Shown piece by piece: positions 43,996 to 55,400 of a stretch of 64,000 nucleotides of DNA. A program made the position numbers and the translations under genes. Numbering within the stretch: the stretch's first letter is position 1; every line of letters begins with the position of its first letter. Origin of the DNA: Uranotaenia lowii (lineage: Eukaryota; Arthropoda; Insecta; Diptera; Culicidae); assembly GCF_029784155.1 (NCBI RefSeq), contig NC_073692.1:330045920-330109919 (forward strand), given 5' to 3'. The notes beneath the pieces are model-generated. The model was given only the letters and a program-made list of their open reading frames with translations. It did not search any database and was not told where the DNA came from.

Positions 43996-44975
43996 GCTTA
44001 TCTCTATACTTATAGAAAAACAATTTCTTAGAACTTATTTTTTGGCATTAAACTGATTAATAAAAGCTATGTAAGTTTAAAATTCAAAATCGTTAGAACT
44101 TGGGAAAATGTTAAGTTTCTTTCTTACTCATACTCATGAATAAGAACGGAGTCTTGTTTCGAAAAACTTAACTCTGCTGCGGGTTCATAGGAAGACATCC
44201 GAGAAAATAACGTGCCATTACTGCAGCGTCCTTATTTAGAATATATTCAGGCGTTTTCCTTGTGAAAACACTTAATTAAAATAGACCCAGTAAACCATAA
44301 TGATTTGCTGGTATCTTTGTTCCTGTGCTTATACAGCGAGGAAGACGCCTGAATGTATACTTCAGATAAGATTTTCCCGATTTCAGGAAATTAATATTCT
44401 ATCATGGAAGGTTTCTTCAGCTCTTAATGTCCAAAGGTTTCAAATCTCCTGTGAATTAAAGGCAAAACTCAAAGTTAAAACATCAGTTCGATTTATCTGC
44501 CAATTTCTTCGTTAGTTCCCCGGCTACATGATTTCTCTGATCGGAATGAGGTAGGTAATATAATCGATTAGTATTTCCCTTGGATTTAAAATATTTCCTG
44601 GTAAATACATCAACAGAGTTTTCAACGATTCCTGTTATAAGCACTATGCTTTATAAGTCACCACAACAAACAATGTTTAAATAAAACACAATTCTCACAA
44701 TAGTTGTATCAACTTCTCTCTATTCAAACATAGTAGTTGTTGTTGTCATATGGATGTGATTCACAGTACAAAATCAACGGTTAAAACTCATGCAATGGCG
44801 CTCCATGGAGAAAATTGTATGTTGAATAACGAACAGAATTTAACCAAAAGAAAACTTTCAAACTTGCTCCACATTCAATCTTTCGCTGCGCTGCTGACAA
44901 GAATCAAGAGTTATTGCCGTGATGCGGAACATGAGAATGGGTCTGCGGCTGGAATGTATCAAGACTAATGCCATT
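43996..44975. other. Convergent intergenic region, Arp10 to COA7
   Basis: About 1 kb of AT-rich sequence between the two converging genes. The frames at 44300-44515 and 44750-44968 have no motif. The right part is probably COA7 3' UTR. Confidence 0.45.
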
Positions 44976-46442
44976 TTACGACGGATTCAAACCTTGCTGG
45001 AAGTTCAGCTGTTGTTGCTTCTTGATTTCGTCTTGCATTTCCAGGGCCAGTTGTTTGTACTTTTCGGCTTTCTTTTCATCTTTGGGCGTGCCATCTCCCT
45101 TGGCGTACATTTGACTCAGATTGGCGCACGCATACATATTGCGCAGCTCACAGGCTTTGTACGCAAATTCGAATGCCTTCTGCATATCACGTTCCACAAC
45201 AAATGCACCCTTCGGTAGATTTGGCTGCGCCTCAGGGCCTGATCGTTCCAGCTCTTCCTTGACCTTGGCTGTGTTGTACTCGTCTTTAAGGACACCGGAA
45301 ATGTGCATCCCGGAGAGGTAGAAGCAGGCGTTACCGTTGTTCATTTCACAGCTTTTCTTGAGGAACTCGAAAGCTTTCGAAACGTCTCGTTTCATGTCCT
45401 TAGGAATTGATTTCGAAACAAGCAGCAAACCGGAGTGAAGACACGCATCGGCATCGTTTAGCTCACAGCCTTTTTCGTAGTACTGGTAGGCTTTGATGGG
45501 ATCACCCTTATCCGAGGCACGTCCTTTGCCCAGAAAACTGTAGTTGCCGTATTTGAGACAGCTCTTGGCATATCCATAATCGTCGCAGTTCGATCGGTAC
45601 ACTTTTGCAGCTTTATCAAAGTCCTTCTTGATGCCCTCAAGGTAATCCCCTAACAGGTGGCAAACTGTGGAAGCCAAAAAAAGGAATGACATAAATTTAA
45701 AGTAATAAATACCATTGCGCTTTGCAAGTTCACGAATATTCTCGGCAAATACATGCCGTTATAATTGGTTCCACGCGTAGATTGTTCTTTCCACAGATTT
45801 GGTGTTAGTTCCAAGAACTAAAAACACAATATTCACAACAGGACTTTATCGCAAAATTGTAAATCGGTTAAAATGTGAGGAAAACCTCATCACATCGAAA
45901 TCTTATAGGTCTTGTCAGAGAATGATTAATTATTTATTTTAAAAACAGCGTAACGTAAGCCTTTTAAGAATTTGAAATATTCATCAAACATTTCAAGCAA
46001 CACGAATTTTTTTTAATATAGGTACCGAACTACCTTACTATATATTTTTTAAATTGTTGATACGGTCATTAGGCACATTCAACATGTCATTTACAGATTT
46101 CGAGTACAAATTTTACATTTTGTACCTATCTTTTCATGAATTCGATCATATTTTAATCGAATAAAGTTTTAAATTTTCTCAAATCAGTGAACCGAAAAAT
46201 CGTTTACCATATCCAATAAAAATGGACAAATTACTCGCTCTAAAGGAAGTTCCTTATGCCGATGGACCCCATTCTTGCATTCAGTCCCCATATGATTGTG
46301 TAACTTTTGTTATTTACCTCCTAATGTTTCTCTGAGGCTTACCTTCCGGTTTTTTCTCCGAATAACACCCGAACCGGTACTCGATACCCAACTTTTCCAG
46401 GTAATCCTTCACGTCCGATTCATTCTTTAGATCGAAAGCCAT
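44976..46442 (-). CDS. COA7: COA7-like Sel1-repeat protein, mitochondrial
   Basis: Two exons, 46442-46343 and 45664-44976, with a 678-bp intron, give 262 residues in a continuous frame. The start, MAFDLKNESDVKDYLEKLGI, then YRFGCYSEKKPE, matches the N terminus of COA7 (RESA1). Sel1/TPR-like repeats follow: CHLLGDYLEGIKKDFDKAAK, CLKYGNYSFLGKGRASDKGD, CLHSGLLLVSKSI, CFYLSGMHISG, CANLSQMYAKGDGTPKDEKK. Paired Cys in each repeat fit the disulphide-rich intermembrane-space fold; the human protein has 231 residues and five repeats. COA7 supports respiratory complex assembly, notably cytochrome c oxidase, and binds heme. The C-terminal Gln/Lys-rich tail is longer than in vertebrates. It is divergently arranged with the gene at 47202. 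Confidence 0.92.
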
Positions 46443-47201
46443 CGCTGACGACTACTGCTGGAGCTAGCTTATTACGGAAACCGCACCGAAATCAATTCCG
46501 AAATTCCGCACACACCACAAATTCTTTTGATTTTTTCTCTCTCTTCGCGCTCGCTCGCATCAAAAGCGAACAAAACAACAGGGTAGGTCAAAAAAAAAAA
46601 ATTGGGAGCTACAGCAACTGTTCAATTTTGGGAACAATAAACATTAACACAAAATATCGAAGTTATTCGGAGGTCAAATAACCTGCTATTGAGATATATC
46701 ATTTAATGAAAAATTTTGATTATTTCGAACCAATCACTATATACAAACAACATGAAAGACTTAAGACATTTTGAAAAATTTAATGATTCGTAAATACAGA
46801 GCATTCTATTCCGTTTACACCGAAACTCAAAGCAATATTGATCAATGGTCAAAATGAAAACTTTCCATTTCAGGATGTGAATTTAATTTTCTGTGGTAGT
46901 TAAATTAATTTTTTAGTCATATCTATATCTTTGTAAGTTCAACGGCATTAATTAAAAAAAACGCAATTGTTGTATTTGGAGTACTGGATTATAAATTTTA
47001 TAAGAATGCCGTTCTCAAATTTTGATAAAATTTTTTATATAATTTTGAGTAAAAAAAACTATAAAGATTGGGTATCCTCAGTTTAGCGTGTAGCATTTGT
47101 CTTATCCCTCGTCGATATTTGTTTTGGCTACAAATTTGTAAGCGTGTAAATAATTTAAATTTTTTCGAGACGGCGCGGAAAATTTCGCAGGATTTTCCAG
47201 G
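46443..47201. promoter_or_regulatory. Divergent promoter region, COA7 and SAM-like gene
   Basis: A 760-bp gap between the two start codons, which point away from each other. Both 5' UTRs and promoters must lie here or overlap it. A pyrimidine-rich CTCTCTCTTCGCGCTCGCTC patch lies just upstream of COA7, near 46537-46556. No TATA box or initiator was decided. Confidence 0.5.
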
Positions 47202-49338
47202 ATGGAATTCCTTATAAAAGAAGAACCTCCTGTCGATCTCGAGCAAGATATGGGTACCACGGATCATTTGTAAGTATTATATTTTTTTAACTTAACCAGT
47301 TTCTTTATTCAAACGGATGTTTATTACGATTAAAGTTCCTTCTCCAACTGGCATGATCAGCAGTTGGATTTTGAAGTGGCCGCCGAAGCGATGGCACTGC
47401 TTTTACAGGAATGGGGCCTTGGTATTTTGGCGGAACGATTTGCAATCAATTTGATTGATCCTAGTGTGCTGGACTACCTCGTTGATACCGATATTGTCGA
47501 GCTGTGCCGAGACTTGCCCATGCGCTATCGGTTGATTTTGAGACACAAGCTTAGTCAGAAGGGAGGCACCTCCCTTCGAGAATCAAATATTCACCACGGA
47601 GCCATGCCATCATCTACTAAAAGGGTACCTGTTAAAAAACGAGTGGCGACAAGCTATAGTTCACCAACTCAATTATCAATAAAGAACCCAGGAATCGCCA
47701 TTCCAGCAGCAGAACCAGCAGAACCCATGGCTCATTGCTCTAACGAAAATACCAAACCGATAGTCACACTCCATGCCATGCAGGTACCCACTTTTCCAGA
47801 ACCGATCACCTCCGTAGAACCGATGTGTAATTTATTTGTACGTATTTTCTTAGTCACCTCGATTCATAACTTGACGTTTTCAGTAGATTTTTAAATAAAT
47901 AATTCATTTTTTTCAGAATATTGAAAAAATCCTTTGCACAGCTCCAGGGCGACAAATTATTAACTACTACCAGGCCAACAACGTGTTGGATAAGGTTCAT
48001 CGGTCTAAACTTCTCAAAATGATCATCGAAAGATTGATGTTTGATATGACCCCGAAAGATTTAAATACAACGCTTTTCAAAAAAATTCACGATGGAGTAG
48101 TAAAGATATTCCCAAACGAGAAGAAGGTTGATCAAATTTAGATTAGCAAACAATTATCAAAACAGTTGAACAGAATTCATTGCATTTTTACAGTTTCGCG
48201 AGACGTATGATTTAAAACTGAAGAGTCTTAAGTACAGCGGAAACCACCGAATAAAACAGTCAAGTCAATCTCTTGGAACTGCCGAGGACAGTACAGAAAA
48301 AGATATTCCAAATTATTCGGAAGAAGAAATGCAGGCTGCCAAACAATGGCTTTCAGAAGGTCGAACTCCTACGGAAGAAATCTGGAGGTTATGGCACGTA
48401 AGCTACGACATTCGAATACGTGATTACCTTTTGTTGGGTGGATTGCAAATTGGACGAATATGCGATCATGGTAGTTGGCCTATTATTACGGAACCTATTG
48501 GCTACGAATTGGTATGCATTGCTCAAATATTGTAATGATTTGTTTAAACTTATTAAAGTTTTGTAACAGATTTCAAGCGACTTTAACCGTCGTTTCCCGT
48601 ATACGGGTAGTCTATTGGATCGGTGGGAAGTTTTGGCTAAAAAAGTGATAGAATATGCGCACCGTCATGCCAAAAACCAGCGATATCGATCAATAATTTT
48701 TGAATGCCAACACGATGAAAAGCCGGATGAGATCAAAGTTGCGCAACTGCTCTGTGGATTTATGATCCAAGGAGTCGTAAAGCAAAACTTCAAACCAAAC
48801 TACCTGGAAGTCGAACGGGGGTTCGTCCACGTTGTCAAAGTAAGAACCCACTCTTAAATTTTCCACTTTGTCAAAGTAAGAACACACTCTTAAAATTTAT
48901 TTTCCGTTTCATTTCAAATTATACTCTTATCTTCACCAGAGTCAAGAAGAAATTTCAACGTCTTTGGACGCTTACCACGAACAGATGCGATCACATGAAC
49001 TGTCCGTACAACCTCACGTGATAGCAGTGGTCAACGAAACGGGCAATCGGTTCTATGCCTACATCCAGCAGGGCAGACTCATTGCCGCCGAAAGCATGCT
49101 GAAAGCGATCGATTTGGTGTTTAAGATCGTACACTTGACGGGCGCCAACTATCCGGTTGAGTCCCGGACCGTTTGGACCTTTATTCAGCAGTACTGCTAC
49201 GAGTTGACCACTCCGCGTGATCGAAAATTTCAAGTCGTTTCGACGCTATGTAATGCGTTTTGGTAAGTTAAATTTAGTAGGTATAACATGCTGATAAAAA
49301 CATCATTGTTTATTTTTGTCTTCTTTTTCAGCGACTAA
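47202..49338 (+). CDS. Uncharacterised SAM-like domain protein, 7 exons
   Basis: Exons 47202-47269, 47336-47837, 47917-48126, 48194-48511, 48570-48839, 48940-49262 and 49332-49338 join in phase to 565 residues. The N terminus MEFLIKEEPPVDLEQD resembles exon 1 of the minus-strand modular locus, and residues about 41-95 (LLLQEWGLGILAERFAINLI, DYLVDTDIVELCRDLPMRYR) match its SAM-like domain. After a Pro/Ser linker comes a folded region: ILCTAPGRQIINYYQANNVL, ERLMFDMTPKDLNTTLFKKI, FPNEKK-FRETYDLKLKSLKY, AAKQWLSEGRTPTEEIWRLW, and YELISSDFNRRFPYTGSLLD. I have seen similar layouts in insect proteins of unknown function. IKEE suggests SUMO attachment. A role beside the modular locus is plausible but unproven. 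AATAAA at 49396. Confidence 0.82.
48832..48885 (+). repeat. Duplicated 5' splice site in the SAM-like gene
   Basis: TTGTCAAAGTAAGAACCCAC is followed about 38 nt later by TTGTCAAAGTAAGAACACAC, so the donor of exon 5 exists twice. The first donor keeps the long frame. Using the second adds VRTHS and a stop. Confidence 0.8.
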
Positions 49339-49395
49339 TTTCGCTTCAATCAAACTTTGACTAAGGCAGCTTTAAAAAAAGATATTTTTTTAAAT

Positions 49396-49401
49396 AATAA
49401 A
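49396..49401 (+). terminator. Poly(A) signal of the SAM-like gene
   Basis: AATAAA 58 nt downstream of the seven-exon gene's TAA, within an A-rich stretch. Confidence 0.55.
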
Positions 49402-49718
49402 AACATCTTTAAACTCACATGGATAAATGAAGGAAGAACGATCGACTTCATATTTGCTGTGTGAAGATTTTTTAAAGTTTGATAAAAGTATTAAATCAAA
49501 ACTGTGTAAAAGAGCAAACAAAGTGTCATTAGTTCCGGGATACTGTTTCGACGATTAGCGCAAGTGCATAACCCCTGACGTACCTAATCGATAACTTTCT
49601 GTGAACTGTGAATTAAAAGTGTTCAAATCGTAGTCCTTCAACGCCTCGAGATCGAAATCAATAATAAGCGCATTAGGGATCCGGGATGAAGGCGGTATCA
49701 TACTGAAAATTCAATACT

Positions 49719-50063
49719 TTTTTTTTGTGGCGTTTATATAGCTCGGGGAGCTGACGCTGGAAATGAAAATTAGAGATAGTTTGGAGAAGGAAATTTTAAA
49801 GTTCAGAGTAGGCAGCGTAGAATAGTAAGCGATCATGAGACGTTGGTTAGACCAACCCCTCCTGATACCAGTTGGAGGAAGGACAAGGGTGGGTTCGAGA
49901 CTGGCCTCTACTTATTCCCCAAGCATCTCACCTGTCGACAACTTATGGGATTCGAACCCAAAAGTTTTTCTTGCCGATACCGGGAATCGAACCCAGTACG
50001 CCTGGGTTACCAGACTCGCGCCAGTCTATCCACTAGACCACATCAGCGCTATGGAGGTACCGA
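49719..50063 (-). mobile_element. tRNA-derived SINE, full insertion with 17-bp TSD
   Basis: A 17-bp perfect duplication ACTGAAAATTCAATACT flanks it (49702-49718 and 50064-50080). On the minus strand it starts with a tRNA-like head containing TGGTCTAGTGGATAGACT (box A) and GGGTTCGATTCCC (box B). A second GTTCGAACCC-like segment and a body follow, ending in poly(A) (T-run at 49719). Box A and B form the internal RNA polymerase III promoter. It resembles the SINE at 8080 in design but not in body. The intact duplication points to a fairly recent insertion. Confidence 0.92.
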
Positions 50064-50080
50064 ACTGAAAATTCAATACT

Positions 50081-50783
50081 CATCCGAAAACTTTTGTTTT
50101 GACAAAAAAACAAATATTTGCACTCATAAGCTATCATCCGATAAACATGGGCAGCTCTACAAACTGGAACCATGTGGCTCGATTCAATTTACGTTCCTGC
50201 AAACAACGTCGATCACTTCAGCAGCGAGCAGCAGATGTCGGGTTTTACCAACACCTACAGACGAGCATATTATCAAGCAAACGATAGTAACTCGGCTGCA
50301 ATCAACTTATGTGTGGTGAGTGACTTGAATTCTTTATATTTTCTTAACTCCATGGAAAAGTGTTTCCCATCTTTTTTTTTTATTAACAAGTGGTTTTATT
50401 AAGGCATTCTACTTATAAAGTTTTTATGTTCCGGGAGTATTTTTCCTAACTTTAGGTTAGTAAGAGGGGGGCCGTAATCGCCGCGACTACTCAACTGTTC
50501 ATTCAAATCTTCCTGTAGCTGCGGTTGCGATAGCTACTTCAGGTGTTCGACTTCCTGGTCAGCCTTCTTTCTGGTGTTGTAGGACCCATCGGATGAAAGT
50601 TTCTTCTAATAAATAGACGAAACGAGCATTAGATAGAGTACGTTTCCCATCCTATCCATGCTTAAAATTTAAAAAATACTGATATGCAACATACTTGAAG
50701 CTTCAATCTTCAATTGAAGACCAATATCCTGTTTTTTCCGTACTTATATAATTGGTGTCACACATGGTCAATGCTGGAAAATA
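50081..50783. pseudogene. Possible coding remnant, unidentified
   Basis: A frame at 50172-50321, MWLDSIYVPANNVDHFSSEQ followed by QMSGFTNTYRRAYYQAND, ends at a good donor (GTG|GTGAGT) and reads like real exon sequence. On the minus strand, about 50470-50610, KKLSSDGSYNTRKKADQEVE also looks protein-like but has a stop. Neither could be tied to a family or to flanking exons. They may be parts of a broken gene cut by the SINE and mariner insertions. Confidence 0.3.
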
Positions 50784-51129
50784 AAGGGAGTCCACGATGA
50801 AATTGCCACACTATGAAATTGCTCTTACTGTTTAACCGTTGGGTAGAATTTAATGAAAATTTGGGTGGATTTAGTTCATAGTGCATTGTTTACATCCTGC
50901 TTATAGTTTTAAACAAAGGGCTGAAGAAAGCAAACATTTCCGTCAGTTCAAACCGAATCGCCGTCGCGATCAGACGTGTTTCTACCGTGGTCTCTGAACT
51001 AGTTCTGACGAATAGTGCTTCTCAATCACGGACATCAGTCTGTTGTGACACCCACTTAGAAAATTCCAAGAATTAACACCTCCTCAAATCGAAAAGTTAA
51101 GCTCGCTCATAAAGAGCTAGTTAGCTACT

Positions 51130-52440
51130 ATGGGGGAAAATCCCCCCCCATGGGGGCAAACCCCTCAACCCTCCAGCTCTAACAGAAGACGGATACCAGA
51201 ATGGATGGATCCAAACGGCGAACATGGGCCGATCCAATTTCTATTACTCAAACCCAATTCTCCTGCCAAACTTCCAACATACCCGTTCATCATCTCTAAA
51301 TCTGTCGAACTCGCCGCCGGAGAAATCATAGGAGGACATCCATGCGATCAGGGCCAGGCTTACCTGCTAAAAGTTAGATCCCAAAAACAGGTTGACAAAT
51401 TGCTAGCAGTCAAAAATTTGATCGACTCAACTCCCGTGACAATAAATTTTCACCCTTCGCTCAACACCTGCAAGTGCGTGGTCACCTGCCGCGAAGCCGC
51501 AGGAGCCACTGACGAGGAACTAACACAAGATCTCGCCAACCAAGGTGTAATCGGCGTCCATCGATTCACCAGGAAAGTAGATGGAAAAACCCAACCCACC
51601 AACACTCTTGTCCTCACGTTACGAGGAACCACAGTACCCACCCACATACGTTTCGGATTTATACAAGCTCAAACCCGCCCCTACTACTCCCGACCAATGA
51701 TTTGCCTGCAGTGCGGAAAACTTGGGCACACCAAAAAGCACTGCAAAAATGAAACTGCCTGCCTCAACTGTGGCGAAGAACAAACCCACCCCAACTGTGA
51801 ACTACCTCCAAACTGTGTCAACTGTCAAGACGCCCACCCTAGCAACAGCCGCTCCTGCCCTGCCTATAAAGAAGAACAGGACATAATAAGAATCCGAACC
51901 GACTTGGGAATCCCTCACAACGAAGCCGTCAAGGAATACAGAAAACGCCAAAAACAATCAACATCGCTCCAACAACGCCTAATTCAAGCCACCACCAATC
52001 CAACAATTGCAGAAAAAGACAAGGAAATATTCGGCCTCCGCAAGCTGGTCGACTTCCTTACTGCCCAAATCACCACCCTCACCAACCAAGTAAAAAAACT
52101 GGAACTGCAAAAAGAAAAATCTCCCGAAACATCCGACAGTGACGCCAGCATGACCAGCGACATATCCACAGTCAGCATCCAAAACACCCCCAAGCGCTTC
52201 TGGAAGACATCCTCCGAAGATTCCCCTACAGGAAGCGACCCCAAAAATGGAAAACCTGCAGAAAAGAGACAAAAAAAGAAACGCCAACGCAAACCAGAAA
52301 ATCCAACTCCTCCAACCATAGACCTCCCACTGGAATCCACTCAACAAGGTAAAACCGCAACATCAACCCCTCCCCAGCAGACCGGTAAGTCAACCAAACT
52401 ACCAAGCAACTATTACGCATCCACATCATACCTAAAATAA
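51130..52440 (+). CDS. LINE B ORF1, gag-like RNA-binding protein
   Basis: 436 residues, open. The N terminus begins MGENPPPWGQTPQPSSSNRR. The middle has an RRM-like region (VELAAGEIIGG to VTINFHPSLNTCKCVV). Three zinc knuckles follow near residues 193-245: CLQCGKLGHTKKHC, CLNCGEEQTHPNC, CVNCQDAHPSNSRSC. After these come a short coiled coil (KEIFGLRKLVDFLTAQITTL) and a Lys/Pro/Ser-rich basic tail. It binds LINE RNA and helps nuclear return of the particle. The stop TAA is only 2 nt before the ORF2 ATG, suggesting reinitiation. It is homologous to the frameshifted ORF1 of LINE A. Confidence 0.93.
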   Translation: MGENPPPWGQTPQPSSSNRRRIPEWMDPNGEHGPIQFLLLKPNSPAKLPTYPFIISKSVELAAGEIIGGHPCDQGQAYLLKVRSQKQVDKLLAVKNLIDSTPVTINFHPSLNTCKCVVTCREAAGATDEELTQDLANQGVIGVHRFTRKVDGKTQPTNTLVLTLRGTTVPTHIRFGFIQAQTRPYYSRPMICLQCGKLGHTKKHCKNETACLNCGEEQTHPNCELPPNCVNCQDAHPSNSRSCPAYKEEQDIIRIRTDLGIPHNEAVKEYRKRQKQSTSLQQRLIQATTNPTIAEKDKEIFGLRKLVDFLTAQITTLTNQVKKLELQKEKSPETSDSDASMTSDISTVSIQNTPKRFWKTSSEDSPTGSDPKNGKPAEKRQKKKRQRKPENPTPPTIDLPLESTQQGKTATSTPPQQTGKSTKLPSNYYASTSYLK

Positions 52441-52442
52441 AA

Positions 52443-55400
52443 ATGGACATCCAAACAAGTTCACAAAACATCACCACCAATCAAACAAACAATACTACCG
52501 AGTCCAACAAACCAACACATAAAAAATATCAAAATTACGCCGTCCAATGGAACACCAGAGGACTCGTCAAAAGATTGCCAGATATTCAGATCCTGCTCTC
52601 GAACATCTCCCCAACTATCTTCGCCATTCAAGACATTTTAACAAACTCAAATATCCCACAAAATATACTGAAAGGCTATAATTTGCATACGACATCCGAC
52701 CTATCATCCCGACAAGGCGCTGGGTTGGCCATAAAAGCCAATACCCCATACAAAATACTCAATATAAATACAACTTTGAACGCTGTCTGCGCCAGAGTGC
52801 ACACCCCGATTGACCTCACCGTTGTATCTCTCTACATCCCCCCTCAATTACCCTACCACCAATTCACCAGCAAAATTGACGACCTACTATTCCAACTTCC
52901 CCATCCCTACATTGTCATGGCCGATTTCAATGCCCACTCAACCAGCTGGGGCAGTACCCACACCACTAACAAAGGTACCTACCTGGAAGATTTGACAATC
53001 ACCAAAAACCTGACTATACTAAACAACTGCCAACCAACCAGAATCGATCCTGCAACTGGTAACACATCCGCCCTCGACATCACTATGACCTCCTGGGAAC
53101 TCGGTCCGAAATTCAGCTGGCAGGTTATCGAAGACTCCTTCGGCAGCGACCACTTCCCCATCATGATCAAGCTCGAACACCCTACACCGAAATCAGCGAC
53201 CAGACCCCGCTGGAAATACGATGAAGCCGACTGGCTCGGCTACCAAATGGAGGTAGATAAACATCTCGCACTCTACCCACCTACATGCATCCCATCATTT
53301 ACCAAAATCGTCATGGAAGCCGGAACAAAAAACATTCCGCGTACAAGCGGTGTCCCAGGTAAATCCGCAGTCCCCTGGTGGGGACCCGAAGTCCGTACAG
53401 CCGTAAAACTAAGACGCAAAGCCCTGAGATCTCTTAGAAGAATCCCCAACGATGACCCAAGAAAGGCCCAAGCCCTCACTGAATTTAAAACTGCACGATC
53501 TCGTGCCAGAGCAGCAGTCCGCATAGCCAAATCAAACTGTTGGCAAAAGTTTACCGAAGAAATCCACCCCACCACCTCCGCCAAAGTGCTTTGGAACAAA
53601 ATAAAAGTCCTGAATGGAGAAAATCGCAAAAACTCCTTTCACCTTCTCCTAAACCAACACTATACAAATGATCCCTTTGCCCTAGCCGATGCCTTCTGTA
53701 ATAACTTTACATCTTTGTCCCCTCCCTCCAATACTCCATTGCTCCCCTTCCCAACCAACTCATCCCATAACCAGAGAGACTACAACAGAAATTTCGCACT
53801 CGACGAGCTGGAGTGTGCACTCAGAAAGGTCAAAGGCCTGTCCGCCGGTCCCGACGAAATTGGTTATCCTCTACTCAAAAACCTGTCTGCGGCCGGGAAG
53901 GGAACCCTACTGCAGATCTACAACCAAATATGGTCTAACGGCAAACTTCCTCAAAGTTGGAAACTGGGACTGGTCATCCCCATCGCAAAACCTAAACAAA
54001 ATCCCCACCTCATCGACAACTACAGACCAATAACCTTACTTGACTGTGTCGGAAAAATTCTTGAACGAATGGTCAATCGCCGACTGCACGCCATCCTCGA
54101 AAAAGAGCAGCTGCTCGACAACCGACAATTCGCCTTTCGAGCCGGACGCTCTACAGACGACTATTTCGAGGAGCTAGAATCGTCCCTCGACCCACCGACC
54201 CTTAAACATCATCACACTGAATGCCTTTCACTAGACTTATCTAAGGCTTTCGATCGTGTAGATAGGATGGCAATCATCAATCAGCTGAATAACTGGGGTA
54301 TCGGTGGCCGAATGCTAAACTACATAGCTGATTTTCTCCAAGATAGAAGAATCCAAGTGCTTGTAAACGGAACACGATCCCACTCAAGACCCATCCATGG
54401 TGGTGTACCCCAAGGCTCAGTAATAGCGCCAACCCTATTTCTTGTAGCAGTCAATTCCATCTTCGACAAGGTCCCGAACAACATCCAAACGCTGGTCTAC
54501 GCTGATGACATCCTCCTGATATCATCCTCAGCCTACTCTAAAACTACCAGAAAGAGACTCCAGACAGCACTAGATAAGATAGCAAACTGGGCCCCTACGG
54601 TCGGCTTCCAGTTTTCCCCAAGCAAATCCCATCTCATTCACATCGGCCCAAACCGAAGAAGACTTGGCAAGCTCCCCAAACTTATTCTCAACAATCAAAC
54701 AATCTCAATGAACCGCCATACCCGCCTGCTGGGAATATGGTTGGATGACCGTCTCAACTTCAAGTATCACTTGGACCAAACAAGAAAAAATGCCATAGGC
54801 AAAATATCTATTCTGCAAATTCTAGCTAACAAAACCAGCTACGCTCACAGAGACTCCCTCTTCCGTTTCCTCCATGGCTGGTTCCTACCATCGATTCTAC
54901 ATGGCATAGGCCTACTAAGTCGAGCCGATATGGAGGTAGTCATCAACAAATTGGAACCTCTGTATAACCGCTGTGTCCGAATAATAAGCTCAGCCTTCTG
55001 CACCAGCCCTATCCCCTCCCTGATGGCCGAAAGTGGCCAAATGCCGTTCAGATACATAATCGCTAAGCAGCTATCCTCCAAAGCACTTAGATGGCTAGCC
55101 AATGGTGGTTCCAGAGAGTCACTTATGGTTACCAGAACGAACCAGCTTCTCTCCGAAATAACAGGAAACGAAATACCACCAATCTGCCCGCGACCAGAAC
55201 CCAAAATCCGATACTGGAACGACAAGACTCCAAAGGTGAACCTGACTTTGCTCCGACGGACCAAAACCAACGACCCCCCAAACCTCATCCAATCTCAATT
55301 TCAACAACTCGTTGAACATAAATTTAAACACCTCCCTCAAGTCTACACAGATGGATCAAAAACAAACTCCGGTCGGGTAGGCAGCGGTATATACCACCGA

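Noticed and set aside
49975..50060. tRNA gene on the minus strand
   Set aside because: It is the head of a SINE bounded by a 17-bp duplication, not a stand-alone tRNA.
51979..52347. Long minus-strand ORFs opposite LINE B ORF1 and ORF2
   Set aside because: They are shadows of the C-rich plus-strand LINE genes, whose motifs are clear.
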